Shown here: positions 18,210 to 27,050 of the stretch, one piece after another
Layout of the letters: every line of letters begins with the position of its first letter
Position numbering within the stretch: the stretch's first letter is position 1
Source: CAYJGJ01 sp964367585
GTDB lineage: Bacteria; Bacillota; Clostridia; Peptostreptococcales; Anaerovoracaceae
Assembly: GCA_964367585.1 (NCBI GenBank)
Contig: CAYIYH010000008.1
Location: forward strand, 5,457 to 69,456
Direction: 5' to 3'
DNA: 64,000 nucleotides
The notes under the pieces: generated by a model
Databases searched by the model: none
Told to the model about the DNA's origin: nothing
Seen by the model: the letters and a program-made list of their open reading frames with translations, nothing else
Translations under genes and position numbers: made by a program

Positions 18210-19592
18210 ATGAGTTGCAATATAAATATTACGAACAATGCACAATTAGTTGATTTGATGAACTTGATATTTGATAATTTAAGCGACGGAATATATATTA
18301 CGGACAGTAATGCTGTTACTGTATATGTTAATGACACGTACGAAGAAATCTCTGGAATCCCCACAAAAGAGATTATAGGAAAGCACATACAATACCTTAT
18401 TGATAAAGGTTACATCGATAGATCTGGCACACTGATTGCGCTTAAAACAAATAAAAAAGTATCATTTGAACAAAAATATATGCAAAATAAAAAGGCGCAA
18501 ATTACATCTATTCCAATAGCAAATAAGAATAATGAAGTTGTGCTTATAGTTTCAATAATAAAAAAACTTGACAATGACAATGTGAAACAAAATAATTCGA
18601 ATCAAAATACGTCATCATTTTCTAAGTCGTTAAACAGTGAAGAATATATGAGCGAGGGGTTTGTAGCAAAAGATTCCAAAATGATGGATTTAGTGAATCA
18701 ATCACTTAAAATTTCAGAACTAGACACGACTGTATTAATTATGGGTGAAACTGGCGTGGGCAAAGATGAAATAGCGAGGTTCATCGTGAAAAACTCTACA
18801 CGAGCCAATAAACCTTTTCTGAGTATTAATTGTGCTGCAATACCTGCTGCACTGATTGAAAGTGAGCTTTTTGGGTATCAAAAGGGCGCATTTACAGGTG
18901 CAGAAAAAGAAGGTAAAATTGGTGTTTTTCAAAGTGCGAGTGGAGGTACGCTGATATTAGAGGAAATAGGCGAGTTGCCTCTTGAAATACAAGTAAAACT
19001 CCTAAGAGTATTACAAGAAATGAAGATAAAGCCGATCGGGGCTACTCAAGAAGTTGATATAGATGTGCGAATTATTGCTACAACTAACCGTGATTTATTG
19101 AAAATGATAGGTGAAAACTCGTTTAGAGAAGATTTATATTATAGAATATCAACATTTTCAATGACCGTTCCACCGCTCCGAGAAAGAGTGGGAGATATTA
19201 AACCGCTTATCAATTATTATTTGCGAAATTTGAATCAAAAGTATAATAAGAATAAAGAATTTGACGATGATAGTATGATGGAACTATTGTGTCATAATTG
19301 GCCGGGAAATATTAGGGAATTAAAGAATGTAATTGAAAATGCTGTAATCCTCAGTCCAAGTGATGTAATAGAAAAAGAAGTTCTATCAATATTCAATGGA
19401 CTTAAAATCAATGATGCACAATTGCGTGGTAACGTAAATTTGAAAAATGCCGTGATCCAGTTTGAATACGAGCATATAAATGCTGCGTATGAAAAGTATG
19501 GAAATGTCCGTGAAGCTGCTAGATCACTAAATATTGATATTGCAACGCTAGTCCGAAAGAGACAAAAATATGAGAACATGGTTAATAAATAG
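18210..19592 (+). CDS. PAS-domain sigma-54-dependent transcriptional activator
   Basis: The 460-aa protein has a PAS sensor domain (roughly residues 15-110: DNLSDGIYITDSNAV, EISGIPTKEIIGK). The AAA+ domain follows, with Walker A GETGVGKD, the sigma-54 contact loop GAFTGA and EEIGELPLEIQ, then a C-terminal Fis-type helix-turn-helix (NVREAARSLNIDIATLVRKR). It should bind an upstream enhancer and drive open-complex formation by sigma-54 RNA polymerase. The dehydratase gene downstream has a matching -24/-12 promoter and a palindrome upstream, so it is the probable target. ATG 18210 is chosen over ATG 18132 because a tatggagg site lies 10 bases before it and the extra 26 residues do not look family-like. 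Confidence 0.92.
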   Translation: MSCNINITNNAQLVDLMNLIFDNLSDGIYITDSNAVTVYVNDTYEEISGIPTKEIIGKHIQYLIDKGYIDRSGTLIALKTNKKVSFEQKYMQNKKAQITSIPIANKNNEVVLIVSIIKKLDNDNVKQNNSNQNTSSFSKSLNSEEYMSEGFVAKDSKMMDLVNQSLKISELDTTVLIMGETGVGKDEIARFIVKNSTRANKPFLSINCAAIPAALIESELFGYQKGAFTGAEKEGKIGVFQSASGGTLILEEIGELPLEIQVKLLRVLQEMKIKPIGATQEVDIDVRIIATTNRDLLKMIGENSFREDLYYRISTFSMTVPPLRERVGDIKPLINYYLRNLNQKYNKNKEFDDDSMMELLCHNWPGNIRELKNVIENAVILSPSDVIEKEVLSIFNGLKINDAQLRGNVNLKNAVIQFEYEHINAAYEKYGNVREAARSLNIDIATLVRKRQKYENMVNK

Positions 19593-19670
19593 TCTTCCAA
19601 AATACAGTTAATTTGGTGTGGATATTATTTACATGTCGGGAACCAAAATGAGATGTTAAACTGTATATTA

Positions 19671-19716
19671 TCGATTTGTTGCAAATGTGTAACAAATCGA
19701 TTCATTTTTGCAACAA
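19671..19716. promoter_or_regulatory. Palindromic enhancer (UAS) candidate for the sigma-54 activator
   Basis: TCGATTTGTT (19671-19680) and AACAAATCGA (19691-19700) form a perfect 10-bp inverted repeat with a 10-base spacer. A second inverted copy of its core, TTGTTGCAA (19676-19684) against TTGCAACAA (19708-19716), overlaps it. It lies about 250 bases upstream of the -24/-12 promoter, a usual place for an enhancer-binding protein. A weak terminator role for the regulator gene is the alternative; no T-run is present. Confidence 0.65.
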
Positions 19717-19926
19717 TGGTAAGTATGCTAGTGTCTAAGGGAAGTTCCGCTATAATTTTATTAAAACTATCGTCTGTGTTTTGATATTGCATATTTGTCG
19801 AATATGTTTATCTGATTTAATTATCATAATTAGTAATTTCGTGCGTCGAATAAAATCTTATATTTTCAGTCTATCATAGTGTATCAAGAGTATTAATATC
19901 TTTAAAATAAACAAATTATCGCATCA

Positions 19927-19942
19927 TGGCATATAAATTGCT
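19927..19942 (+). promoter_or_regulatory. Sigma-54 (-24/-12) promoter
   Basis: TGGCATATAAATTGCT matches the sigma-54 consensus TGGCAC-N5-TTGCW, with the invariant GG (19928-19929) and GC (19940-19941) separated by exactly 10 bases. Transcription should start near 19953, leaving a leader of about 147 bases before the dehydratase ATG. The sigma-54 activator gene just upstream supports the call. Confidence 0.87.
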
Positions 19943-20099
19943 TTATATACTTGTATTAGGCACATATAGAGGTAATTATCCTCTCGGAGTTTTAGTAGGA
20001 GGTTATGCACTCGCCATTGAAAGTCTGAAGTGGCCCCTCCGTTTATGTGAGAGGAGACATTGTGCCGTGGTTGTAATTTTGAAAGGTAGGTATTTTATT

Positions 20100-21551
20100 A
20101 TGGCTTTAATGACAGGCGAACAGTATATTGAAAGTATTAGAAAAATTAAAATGGAAGTCTATATGTTTGGGAAAAAAATTGATAATCCAGTTGATGACCC
20201 GATACTTAGACCTTCACTTAATTCAGTTAGAATGACTTATGATTTGGCTCAACGTCCTGAGTACCAAGATTTGATGACGGCTGTATGTCCTGATACAGGA
20301 AATAGAATTAATCGATTTACTCATATGCATCGTTCAACAGAAGATTTGAAGAATAAAGTTAAAATGCAAAGATTGTTAGGACAACAAACAGCTGCATGTT
20401 TTCAAAGATGTGTAGGTATGGATGCTTGTAATGCAGTTTACTCTACTACATTTGAAATAGATGAAAAATATGGAACAAAATACCATCAAAATTTTAAGAA
20501 TTTTATAAAGATGGTTCAAGATAATGACTACACTGTAGATGGTGCAATGACAGATCCAAAAGGTGACAGATCAAAACCTCCTCACCAACAAGCAGATCCA
20601 GACATGTTCCTTAGAGTTGTGGAAAGAAGAGAAGACGGCATAGTAGTTCGTGGAGCAAAGGCACACCAAACTGGAATAACTAACAGTCACGAAGTTGTCG
20701 TAATGCCTACTATCGCTATGTCTCCAGAAGATAAAGATTATGCGGTTTCTTTTGCAGTACCTGTCGATTCTAAAGGCATCTACATGATCGTAGGACGCCA
20801 AAGCTGTGACACACGTAAATTAGAAAATAATCCTATGGATACAGGTAACCAAGAGTTTGGCGGAGTAGAAGCTCTTGTCGTCTTCGATGATGTATTTGTT
20901 CCAAATGATAGAATCTTTATGAATGGAGAAACCGAATTTGCATCTATGTTAGTAGAAAGATTCGCAGGATATCATAGACAAAGTTATGGTGGGTGTAAAG
21001 TTGGAGTAGGCGATGTTCTTATCGGTGCTGCTGCTGTAGCCGCTGAATTCAGTGGTGCTGCAAAAGCTAGCCATGTAAAAGATAAGCTTATAGAAATGAC
21101 TCACTTAAACGAAACTCTATTTTGTTGTGGTATAGCATGTTCTACTGAAGGTACTCAAACGAAGAGTGGTAATTATATTATTGATCTTCTATTGGCGAAT
21201 GTATGTAAACAAAATGTTACAAGATTCCCATATGAATTGACTAGATTAGCAGAAGACATTGCAGGCGGACTTGTTGTTACTGCACCATCTGAAGCAGATT
21301 TTAGAGATCCTAAGTTAGGTCCAGTAATTGACAAATACTTCAAAGGTGCTGGAGATATCACTACAGAAAATCGTCTCAGAATTTTAAGACTTATCGAAAA
21401 CTTATGCCTTGGTACTGCGGCTGTTGGATATAGAACTGAATCTATGCATGGAGCAGGTTCTCCTCAAGCGCAAAGAATTATGATAGCGAGACAAGGGAAC
21501 TTAGATCATAAGAAACAATTAGCGAAAAAACTTGCAAAAGTTACACAATAA
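20100..21551 (+). CDS. abfD: 4-hydroxybutyryl-CoA dehydratase / vinylacetyl-CoA delta-isomerase
   Basis: This 483-aa flavoprotein matches the family in length and begins LMTGEQYIESIRK. The [4Fe-4S] ligands are all present: C100 and C104 (ACFQRCVGMDAC), H292 and C299 (YHRQSYGGCK). It dehydrates 4-hydroxybutyryl-CoA to crotonyl-CoA by a ketyl-radical mechanism and isomerises vinylacetyl-CoA, in 4-aminobutyrate, succinate or putrescine fermentation. ATG 20100 follows aaaggtagg. An in-frame ATG at 19926 is rejected because it overlaps the sigma-54 promoter. No CoA-transferase or 4-hydroxybutyrate dehydrogenase gene lies next to it, so its partners must be elsewhere. A multi-branched terminator follows. 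Confidence 0.95.
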   Translation: MALMTGEQYIESIRKIKMEVYMFGKKIDNPVDDPILRPSLNSVRMTYDLAQRPEYQDLMTAVCPDTGNRINRFTHMHRSTEDLKNKVKMQRLLGQQTAACFQRCVGMDACNAVYSTTFEIDEKYGTKYHQNFKNFIKMVQDNDYTVDGAMTDPKGDRSKPPHQQADPDMFLRVVERREDGIVVRGAKAHQTGITNSHEVVVMPTIAMSPEDKDYAVSFAVPVDSKGIYMIVGRQSCDTRKLENNPMDTGNQEFGGVEALVVFDDVFVPNDRIFMNGETEFASMLVERFAGYHRQSYGGCKVGVGDVLIGAAAVAAEFSGAAKASHVKDKLIEMTHLNETLFCCGIACSTEGTQTKSGNYIIDLLLANVCKQNVTRFPYELTRLAEDIAGGLVVTAPSEADFRDPKLGPVIDKYFKGAGDITTENRLRILRLIENLCLGTAAVGYRTESMHGAGSPQAQRIMIARQGNLDHKKQLAKKLAKVTQ

Positions 21552-21560
21552 TTAATTTTT

Positions 21561-21645
21561 AGGACGGATCTTTTTATTCGATTTTGGTATTTGTAACCTG
21601 CTAAGGTTAAATTCCTTGTATTCGAGGAAAAGGCCGTCCTTTTTA
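21561..21645 (+). terminator. Multi-branched terminator after the dehydratase gene
   Basis: AGGACGG (21561-21567) pairs with CCGTCCT (21634-21640), which runs into five T residues. Inside are two further hairpins, TAACC/GGTTA (21594-21609) and TTCCT/AGGAA (21612-21629). The closing stem followed by T-run fits intrinsic termination 10 bases after the stop codon. The branched interior is unusual for a plain terminator. Confidence 0.75.
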
Positions 21646-21750
21646 TATTAAATATATCCTTTTGTATAAATATATAGTTGTAGTGTGCTGTATGCTGCTT
21701 CTACTTAGTATTAATCAATATTGTGAGAGAGAAAAAAAGGTAAATATAAT

Positions 21751-22038
21751 ATGGATTCAAATTTAGAAAGTGTTCTAGACGAACACGTAAGACCATTTTT
21801 AAATTCACATGGCGGTGACCTTGAAGTTTTGGAATATAAAGATGATATTGTAAAATTTAAAATGACAGGCAGTTGTGCTGGATGCCCGTCTGCAGATTTC
21901 ACTAACGAAGAAGTTGTTAAATCAAGCCTCATGCAACAAATACCGGGACTCAAAGATGTTATTTTAGTCAACGATGTTAGTGATAGACTTATGGAACAAG
22001 CGCGAGAAATCATGAGACAACGTAACAAGAATAATTAG
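21751..22038 (+). CDS. NifU-like C-terminal domain Fe-S cluster protein
   Basis: A 95-aa protein consisting of a single NifU C-terminal domain, with the conserved cysteine pair in GSCAGCPSADFTNEE and the family start VLDEHVRPFLNSHGGDLEV. Such proteins hold or pass on [4Fe-4S] clusters. The neighbouring Fe-S enzymes (dehydratase, IorA) are possible clients, but that is only suggested by location. ATG follows a weak site. Confidence 0.92.
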   Translation: MDSNLESVLDEHVRPFLNSHGGDLEVLEYKDDIVKFKMTGSCAGCPSADFTNEEVVKSSLMQQIPGLKDVILVNDVSDRLMEQAREIMRQRNKNN

Positions 22039-22132
22039 GAATAATGAAATGATATAAACATATAGTATATTAATCTAATATATAGGCAAATTAAAATATA
22101 GATTTAGTAAGAATTAAGAAGATGAGAGTAAA

Positions 22133-22939
22133 ATGAAAAAGAAGTTAGAAAGTTGCAAATTATTTGTGTTTGACTTAGATGGAACATTATATTTAGGTAA
22201 TAATGTCTTTCATGGAGCACAAGAACTAATTTCTTTTATTAATGAATCAGGAAAGAGTTTTATCTATCTTACAAATAATTCATCTAAGGCAGCAGTTGAT
22301 TATGTGAAGCGTTTAGAAGATATGGGATTTATGTGTAATACAGAAGATGTGCTGACTTCCGGAATGGCTTGCGCAAATTATCTAATGGCTAAATATCCAA
22401 ATAAAAAAGTTCATTTAGTAGGCACTGATGCTTTGCGGAAAGAACTTGAAGCGTATGGAGTTTTGATTGATGATCAGGATGCCCAAGTAGTATGTGTGGG
22501 ATTCGACAGGGAACTTACTTATGATAAAGCCGAAAAAGCGGTTTATTTCTTAAGAAAAGGAGCAGATTTTGTAGCAACTAACCCAGATTTAGTTTGCCCT
22601 ATGCCTAACGATATTGCGCTTCCTGATTGTGGTAGTATTTGTAGTATGTTAACAAGCTCGACAGGTGTAGAGCCATTTTATATTGGAAAGCCTAATCCCC
22701 AAATGCTCATAAATCTTTCAGATAAGCTAGCAATTCCGATGGAAGAAATTGCAATGATAGGAGATAGATTATATACCGACATTGCAATTGGAAAAAATGC
22801 GGGTGCTACGACTGTTTGCGTGTTGTCGGGTGAAACTACGAAAAAAATGATTGATGATTCTGATATTAAACCCGACTATATTTTTGATTCTGTCCAAGAT
22901 ATTTATGATCACTTGTTAATGAATCTTTCTGGCATGTAG
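22133..22939 (+). CDS. HAD-superfamily IIA phosphatase (NagD/p-nitrophenylphosphatase type)
   Basis: The 268-aa protein has HAD motif I FDLDGTLYLGN, motif II in IYLTNNSSKAA, a large C2-type cap domain and motif IV GDRLYTDIAIGKNAGATT. These are Mg-dependent phosphohydrolases of small phosphate esters; the natural substrate is unknown. Its last 31 bases overlap the tail of the convergent GDPD gene on the other strand. ATG follows gatgagagtaaa. Confidence 0.92.
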   Translation: MKKKLESCKLFVFDLDGTLYLGNNVFHGAQELISFINESGKSFIYLTNNSSKAAVDYVKRLEDMGFMCNTEDVLTSGMACANYLMAKYPNKKVHLVGTDALRKELEAYGVLIDDQDAQVVCVGFDRELTYDKAEKAVYFLRKGADFVATNPDLVCPMPNDIALPDCGSICSMLTSSTGVEPFYIGKPNPQMLINLSDKLAIPMEEIAMIGDRLYTDIAIGKNAGATTVCVLSGETTKKMIDDSDIKPDYIFDSVQDIYDHLLMNLSGM

Positions 22940-23763
22940 TGTTCAAAGATAACTACATCATTTTCTTTTTCAGTCGAAGTATCATGAGAAGTCCATGCAA
23001 CTTTCATTGCCCCCAAAAGATGATTTAGGCGTAGCAGTAATGTTTTTTTGCCAATTTTATATGCTATAAAATTAGGACGCGAAATGCAATTTGTAAGTAA
23101 ATTTCCAAGAATAATTGCGTTAAGCTTTGATGTGCTATTTTTATACTCACTTGCTGGTTGAGCAAGTTGACCTCTTAAAATATCCGGGGCTTTTTTTCTG
23201 AACCAAGTTACTATGCGAGGATCAAAACTTTCTATACAGATGTCACCGTTGTAGTCTTTTATTAACTCATATGTGTATTCACAAAGTTCTTTATACCTTT
23301 TGTCGGGCTTTAATTCAAGTATTATAGGAACATGTCCATTTATTTTTTTTAAAGCTTCTAACAACAGTGGTATTTTTTCTGTAGATTTGTATAGTGTTAA
23401 ATTTTGAATCTCCTCCCAGTTACATTCTTCGACCCTAGCGTCATTTCTGCAAACTCTAGTAAGGGTGTCATCGTGAAAAACAACTATTTCATTGTCTTTT
23501 GTGATATGTACGTCTAGCTCGATACCATAACCTGATTCTACAGCTAATTCAAAAGCCTTTAGTGAATTTTCAGGGACAGATTGATCTTTTGAAAATAAGC
23601 CTCTATGAGCAATATTTCTATTCATGAATGGTGCTTTTTTCTTTTCGGATGGCTTTTCAGGTTTTGTAAGATAAATTGTAGTAGCGAATACCGCAAGTGT
23701 AGTTACTGTCGCAATAGAAGCTGTAGCTATGATCTCATAATTGATTTTATCTAATTTTTTCAT
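22909..23763 (-). CDS. Glycerophosphodiester phosphodiesterase, membrane-anchored
   Basis: This 284-aa protein starts with one hydrophobic segment (residues ~9-30), probably a signal anchor placing the enzyme outside the membrane. The catalytic GDPD domain follows, with the motif NIAHRGL, the metal ligands in GIELDVHITKDNEIVVFHDD and a later ILELKPD. It splits glycerophosphodiesters to glycerol-3-phosphate and an alcohol. It is the only minus-strand gene in the first half of the window and converges on the HAD phosphatase gene. The substrate head group is not predictable. Confidence 0.92.
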   Translation of the reverse strand: MKKLDKINYEIIATASIATVTTLAVFATTIYLTKPEKPSEKKKAPFMNRNIAHRGLFSKDQSVPENSLKAFELAVESGYGIELDVHITKDNEIVVFHDDTLTRVCRNDARVEECNWEEIQNLTLYKSTEKIPLLLEALKKINGHVPIILELKPDKRYKELCEYTYELIKDYNGDICIESFDPRIVTWFRKKAPDILRGQLAQPASEYKNSTSKLNAIILGNLLTNCISRPNFIAYKIGKKTLLLRLNHLLGAMKVAWTSHDTSTEKENDVVIFEHYMPERFINK

Positions 23764-23840
23764 TTCTTTGTCCTATTCCTTATATTTTTAGCCTTAATTT
23801 AAATGCTTTGATTATAGAAAAAATACTAAAATTTGATGAA

Positions 23841-23873
23841 TATTTGCTAATAATATGGTATTATTAGCAAATA
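23841..23873. repeat. Perfect 15-bp inverted repeat with a 3-base loop
   Basis: TATTTGCTAATAATA (23841-23855) and its exact reverse complement (23859-23873) flank TGG. It lies between the divergent GDPD and MFS genes, about 30 bases upstream of a good -10 box (TATAAT, 23904-23909). No T-run follows on either strand, so an operator is more likely than a terminator. Confidence 0.7.
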
Positions 23874-23980
23874 GTATTGTTACACCTTATCAAGTAATAA
23901 TGTTATAATACCTTGTTTTTGAAAAGATGTCAAAACATTATTCAACATGAAATCTATTAATTGTGAAAGAGGTTGTTATT

Positions 23981-25276
23981 GTGAAAATTAATAATACAAG
24001 GACCGTGTTAGTTGGGTTTGCATTTTTGTCAATTACTGCTTTTTGGCAAATGTACGACAGTGTAATACCCAAGATACTAACCGAGACTTTTAGTTTAAAT
24101 GAAACATTTACGGGTGGGATTATGGCTGCTGATAATATTTTAGCACTATTTTTACTCCCTTTATTTGGTGCAATTTCAGATAAAAACACATCAAAATTTG
24201 GGAAAAGACGCCCTTTTATTTTGGGCGGAACAATTGTGGCAATAATTTTAATGAATATACTTCCGATTATTGATAATAGTTATTATGCTAATCCTTCGCA
24301 AACTAAATTAATCTTATTTGTTGTAGTATTAGGATTAGTCCTTATTGCTATGGGTACATATAGAAGCCCTGCGGTTGCATTAATGCCAGATGTAACTCCA
24401 AAGCCATTACGAAGCAAAGGAAATGCTATCATTAATTTGATGGGAGCTATAGGCGGAATATTATTTTTGGTAATTACTTCTTTCTTATATAATTCAAGTC
24501 GAATAGGACATTTGACACACGTAGACTATAGTCTCCTCTTTATGATTGTGTCAATTATCATGATAGTTTCTGTTATAATTGTGATTTTAACTATCAATGA
24601 GCGAAAAATTGAAGTAGAAATAATTGAATACGAAAAAGCTCATCCAGAAGAGATATTGACGAGGCAAAACGATAAGGGAGAAGAGAAACTACCACTAGAC
24701 GTAAAAAAAAGTTTAGCATTTTTATTAATTTCTATTTCATTGTGGTTCATAGGATATAACGCAATTACAACGTGGTTTACAGTATATGCTGCAAGAATAT
24801 GGAATATGGCACTAGGTGATGCAACAATGTGTCTTACTGTTGCAACGGCGGGTGCAATTCTTTCTTATATTCCAGTGGGAATTGTTTCTTCTAAAGTAGG
24901 AAGAAAAAAGACAATATTGTTCGGATGCATATTATTAGCCTCCTGTTTTTTCGGAGGGTTCATATTCACGTTATTATTTGATTCTTTTTCGCCGGCACTT
25001 TACATATTATTTATGTTAGTAGGACTTGCATGGGCTTCTATAAATGTGAATTCTCTACCTATGGTAGTGGAAATGTGTAGCGGAGCATATATTGGCAAGT
25101 TTACAGGCTATTATTATACATTTTCAATGGCGGCACAAACAATTACTCCTATAACAGCAGGGTTTTTGTTGAGAAATGTAGGATATGAGACTTTATTTCC
25201 ATACGCCTCAATTTTTGTCGCTTTAAGTTTTGTTACGATGTTATTTGTTAAGCATGGAGATAATAAGATATCTTAA
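23981..25276 (+). CDS. MFS transporter (SLC45-like)
   Basis: The ~431-aa membrane protein has about 12 hydrophobic segments in two halves, with the intracellular loop motif GAISDKNTSKFGKRRPFI of the SLC45/sugar-cation-symporter-like MFS group. A second copy of the loop (SSKVGRKKTI) marks the start of the second half. The substrate is unknown; the operon with a PaaK-type ligase suggests an organic acid or related compound. GTG 23981 is chosen because gagg lies 8 bases before it; the frame extends 6 codons upstream to another GTG. Confidence 0.88.
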   Translation: MKINNTRTVLVGFAFLSITAFWQMYDSVIPKILTETFSLNETFTGGIMAADNILALFLLPLFGAISDKNTSKFGKRRPFILGGTIVAIILMNILPIIDNSYYANPSQTKLILFVVVLGLVLIAMGTYRSPAVALMPDVTPKPLRSKGNAIINLMGAIGGILFLVITSFLYNSSRIGHLTHVDYSLLFMIVSIIMIVSVIIVILTINERKIEVEIIEYEKAHPEEILTRQNDKGEEKLPLDVKKSLAFLLISISLWFIGYNAITTWFTVYAARIWNMALGDATMCLTVATAGAILSYIPVGIVSSKVGRKKTILFGCILLASCFFGGFIFTLLFDSFSPALYILFMLVGLAWASINVNSLPMVVEMCSGAYIGKFTGYYYTFSMAAQTITPITAGFLLRNVGYETLFPYASIFVALSFVTMLFVKHGDNKIS

Positions 25277-25298
25277 TTATTTATAAAGGAGAAATTTA

Positions 25299-26606
25299 AT
25301 GAATTATTACAGTCCCGAAGTAGAAACCGCATCACGTGAAGATATTGCTGCTATTCAAAGCTCGAGATTATCTAGTACTATAAAGAGAGTATATGATAAT
25401 GTTCCATATTATAAAAATTTAATGGATGAAAAAGGCATTACATGTGATGATATCAAAACAGTCGACGATTTGTGTAAATTGCCTTTTACATATAAATCAG
25501 ACTTAAGAGACACATATCCTTATGGATTATTTGCAGTTCCTTTGGATGAAGTAATCAGGATACATGCATCGAGCGGAACTACAGGAAAGCAAATAGTAGT
25601 CGGTTATACTAAGAAAGACTTAGACATTTGGGCAGATTGCTGTGCAAGAGCACTTGTTGCCGTCGGATGTGACGAAAAAGATTTTGTCCATGTATCATAT
25701 GGTTATGGATTATTCACTGGAGGTCTCGGGTTAGACGGTGGTGCTGTTAAATTAGGTGCAACTACAATTCCAGTTTCAAGTGGTAATACAAATAGACAGA
25801 TTACAATACTTCAAGACTTTGGTTCTTCTATAATATGCTGTACTCCATCATATGCTTTGCATATAGCTGAGGAGCTCATAAAAAGTGGACTTACCAGCAA
25901 GGATATTAATTTAAAAGCGGGAATCTTTGGTGCAGAACCATGGACTCAAGAAATGAGAAAACAACTAGAAGACATGTTAGGGATAAAGGCATATGATATA
26001 TATGGATTAACCGAAATATTAGGTCCTGGTGTCTCATTCGAATGTTCTGATCAAACAGGAATGCATATCAATGAAGACCATTTCATTGCGGAGATAATAG
26101 ATCCCGATACGGGGGCGGTCTTGCCTTATGGAACACAGGGAGAATTGGTGTTTACGTGTATAAGCAAAGAGGCTTTCCCAATTATTAGATATAGGACAAG
26201 AGACATTGCAACATTGACAAATGAAAAATGCTCGTGTGGTAGAACACTAATTAAGATGTCAAAACCTAGAGGTAGAACGGATGACATGTTAATTATACGT
26301 GGAGTAAATGTTTTCCCATCGCAAATTGAATCTGTTCTATTGAAATATGGATATTTGGCAAATTATAAGATAATAGTTGATAGAGTTGACAATAATGATG
26401 TTATGGAAATCATGGTGGAAATGACTGAAAATAACTTTTCGGACACAGTCAAAGGAATTTCTAATAGTGAAAAAGAATTATCTTCTGCGTTGAAATCTCT
26501 TCTTGGAATAGTTGCCAAGGTTAGATTGGTAGAACCGGATACAATTGAACGTTCTGAGGGAAAAGCTGTTAGAGTAATCGATAAACGTAAATTACTGGAT
26601 AATTAA
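25299..26606 (+). CDS. paaK: Phenylacetate-CoA ligase family protein
   Basis: A 435-aa AMP-forming ligase of the PaaK type, with HASSGTTGKQIVVGYT (P-loop), YGLTEILGPGV, IIRGVNVFPSQIE and a C-terminal ACP-like lysine region (RSEGKAVRVIDKR). It activates phenylacetate or a related aryl acid to the CoA ester. In clostridia that carry iorAB, such ligases may instead run in reverse to recover ATP from aryl-acetyl-CoA; this is inference. aaaggag precedes ATG, the MFS gene ends 22 bases upstream, and an ACT protein follows. Confidence 0.93.
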   Translation: MNYYSPEVETASREDIAAIQSSRLSSTIKRVYDNVPYYKNLMDEKGITCDDIKTVDDLCKLPFTYKSDLRDTYPYGLFAVPLDEVIRIHASSGTTGKQIVVGYTKKDLDIWADCCARALVAVGCDEKDFVHVSYGYGLFTGGLGLDGGAVKLGATTIPVSSGNTNRQITILQDFGSSIICCTPSYALHIAEELIKSGLTSKDINLKAGIFGAEPWTQEMRKQLEDMLGIKAYDIYGLTEILGPGVSFECSDQTGMHINEDHFIAEIIDPDTGAVLPYGTQGELVFTCISKEAFPIIRYRTRDIATLTNEKCSCGRTLIKMSKPRGRTDDMLIIRGVNVFPSQIESVLLKYGYLANYKIIVDRVDNNDVMEIMVEMTENNFSDTVKGISNSEKELSSALKSLLGIVAKVRLVEPDTIERSEGKAVRVIDKRKLLDN

Positions 26607-26618
26607 GAGGGGGATATT

Positions 26619-27050
26619 ATGACTATTAATCAAATTTCTATATTTGTAGAAAATAAGCCGGGTATGATTGCCGATGTCACTAGAACATTGGCTGAAGTTA
26701 ATGTAGATATAAGGGCGCTTACTGTTGCTGATACAGCTGATTTTGGTATATTGAGACTCTTAGTAAGCGACACACAAAAAGCAAAAGAAGCACTCAAAAA
26801 ATCACACAAAGTGGCTCAAATAACAGAAGTTGTTGCTGTTGCTGTTCCAGATGTGCCTGGCGGATTGGCTTCTGTATTAACTTTGCTAGATGAGGAACAT
26901 ATCAATATAGAATATATGTATTCGTTAATAGGGCGAGGTGAAAAAATGGCATATATGGTATTTAGAGTAAGCGCTCCTAATTTGCTTTCTGATATACTTG
27001 AGAAAAATGGAATTTCCCTTATTTCTAAAGAGGAATTAGGAATAGTATGA
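26619..27050 (+). CDS. Tandem ACT-domain protein
   Basis: A 143-aa protein made of two ACT domains (ISIFVENKPGMIADVTRTLAE and, weaker, VAVPDVPGGLASVLTLLDE). Such small proteins bind amino acids and commonly sit directly beside paaK-type ligase and ior genes in anaerobes, where they are thought to sense aromatic amino acids. It starts after a gaggggg site and its stop overlaps the next start by 4 bases (ATGA). Confidence 0.9.
   Translation: MTINQISIFVENKPGMIADVTRTLAEVNVDIRALTVADTADFGILRLLVSDTQKAKEALKKSHKVAQITEVVAVAVPDVPGGLASVLTLLDEEHINIEYMYSLIGRGEKMAYMVFRVSAPNLLSDILEKNGISLISKEELGIV

Larger units (their letters stand above)
19593..20099 (+). promoter_or_regulatory. 507-base regulatory gap before the dehydratase gene
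   Basis: No gene is visible here. The stretch holds a palindromic enhancer candidate (19671-19716), about 200 bases of AT-rich DNA without other recognised sites, a -24/-12 promoter (19927-19942) and a leader of about 147 bases. The leader contains small inverted repeats such as ccctcc/gaggag near 20035-20056. The reading frame of the dehydratase runs upstream through this region to 19926, but that ATG lies within the -24 element and cannot be the start. Confidence 0.75.

Noticed and set aside
19926..20099. N-terminal extension of the dehydratase by 58 residues
   Set aside because: The upstream ATG lies inside the -24 box of the sigma-54 promoter, the extension has no family counterpart, and ATG 20100 has a proper ribosome site.
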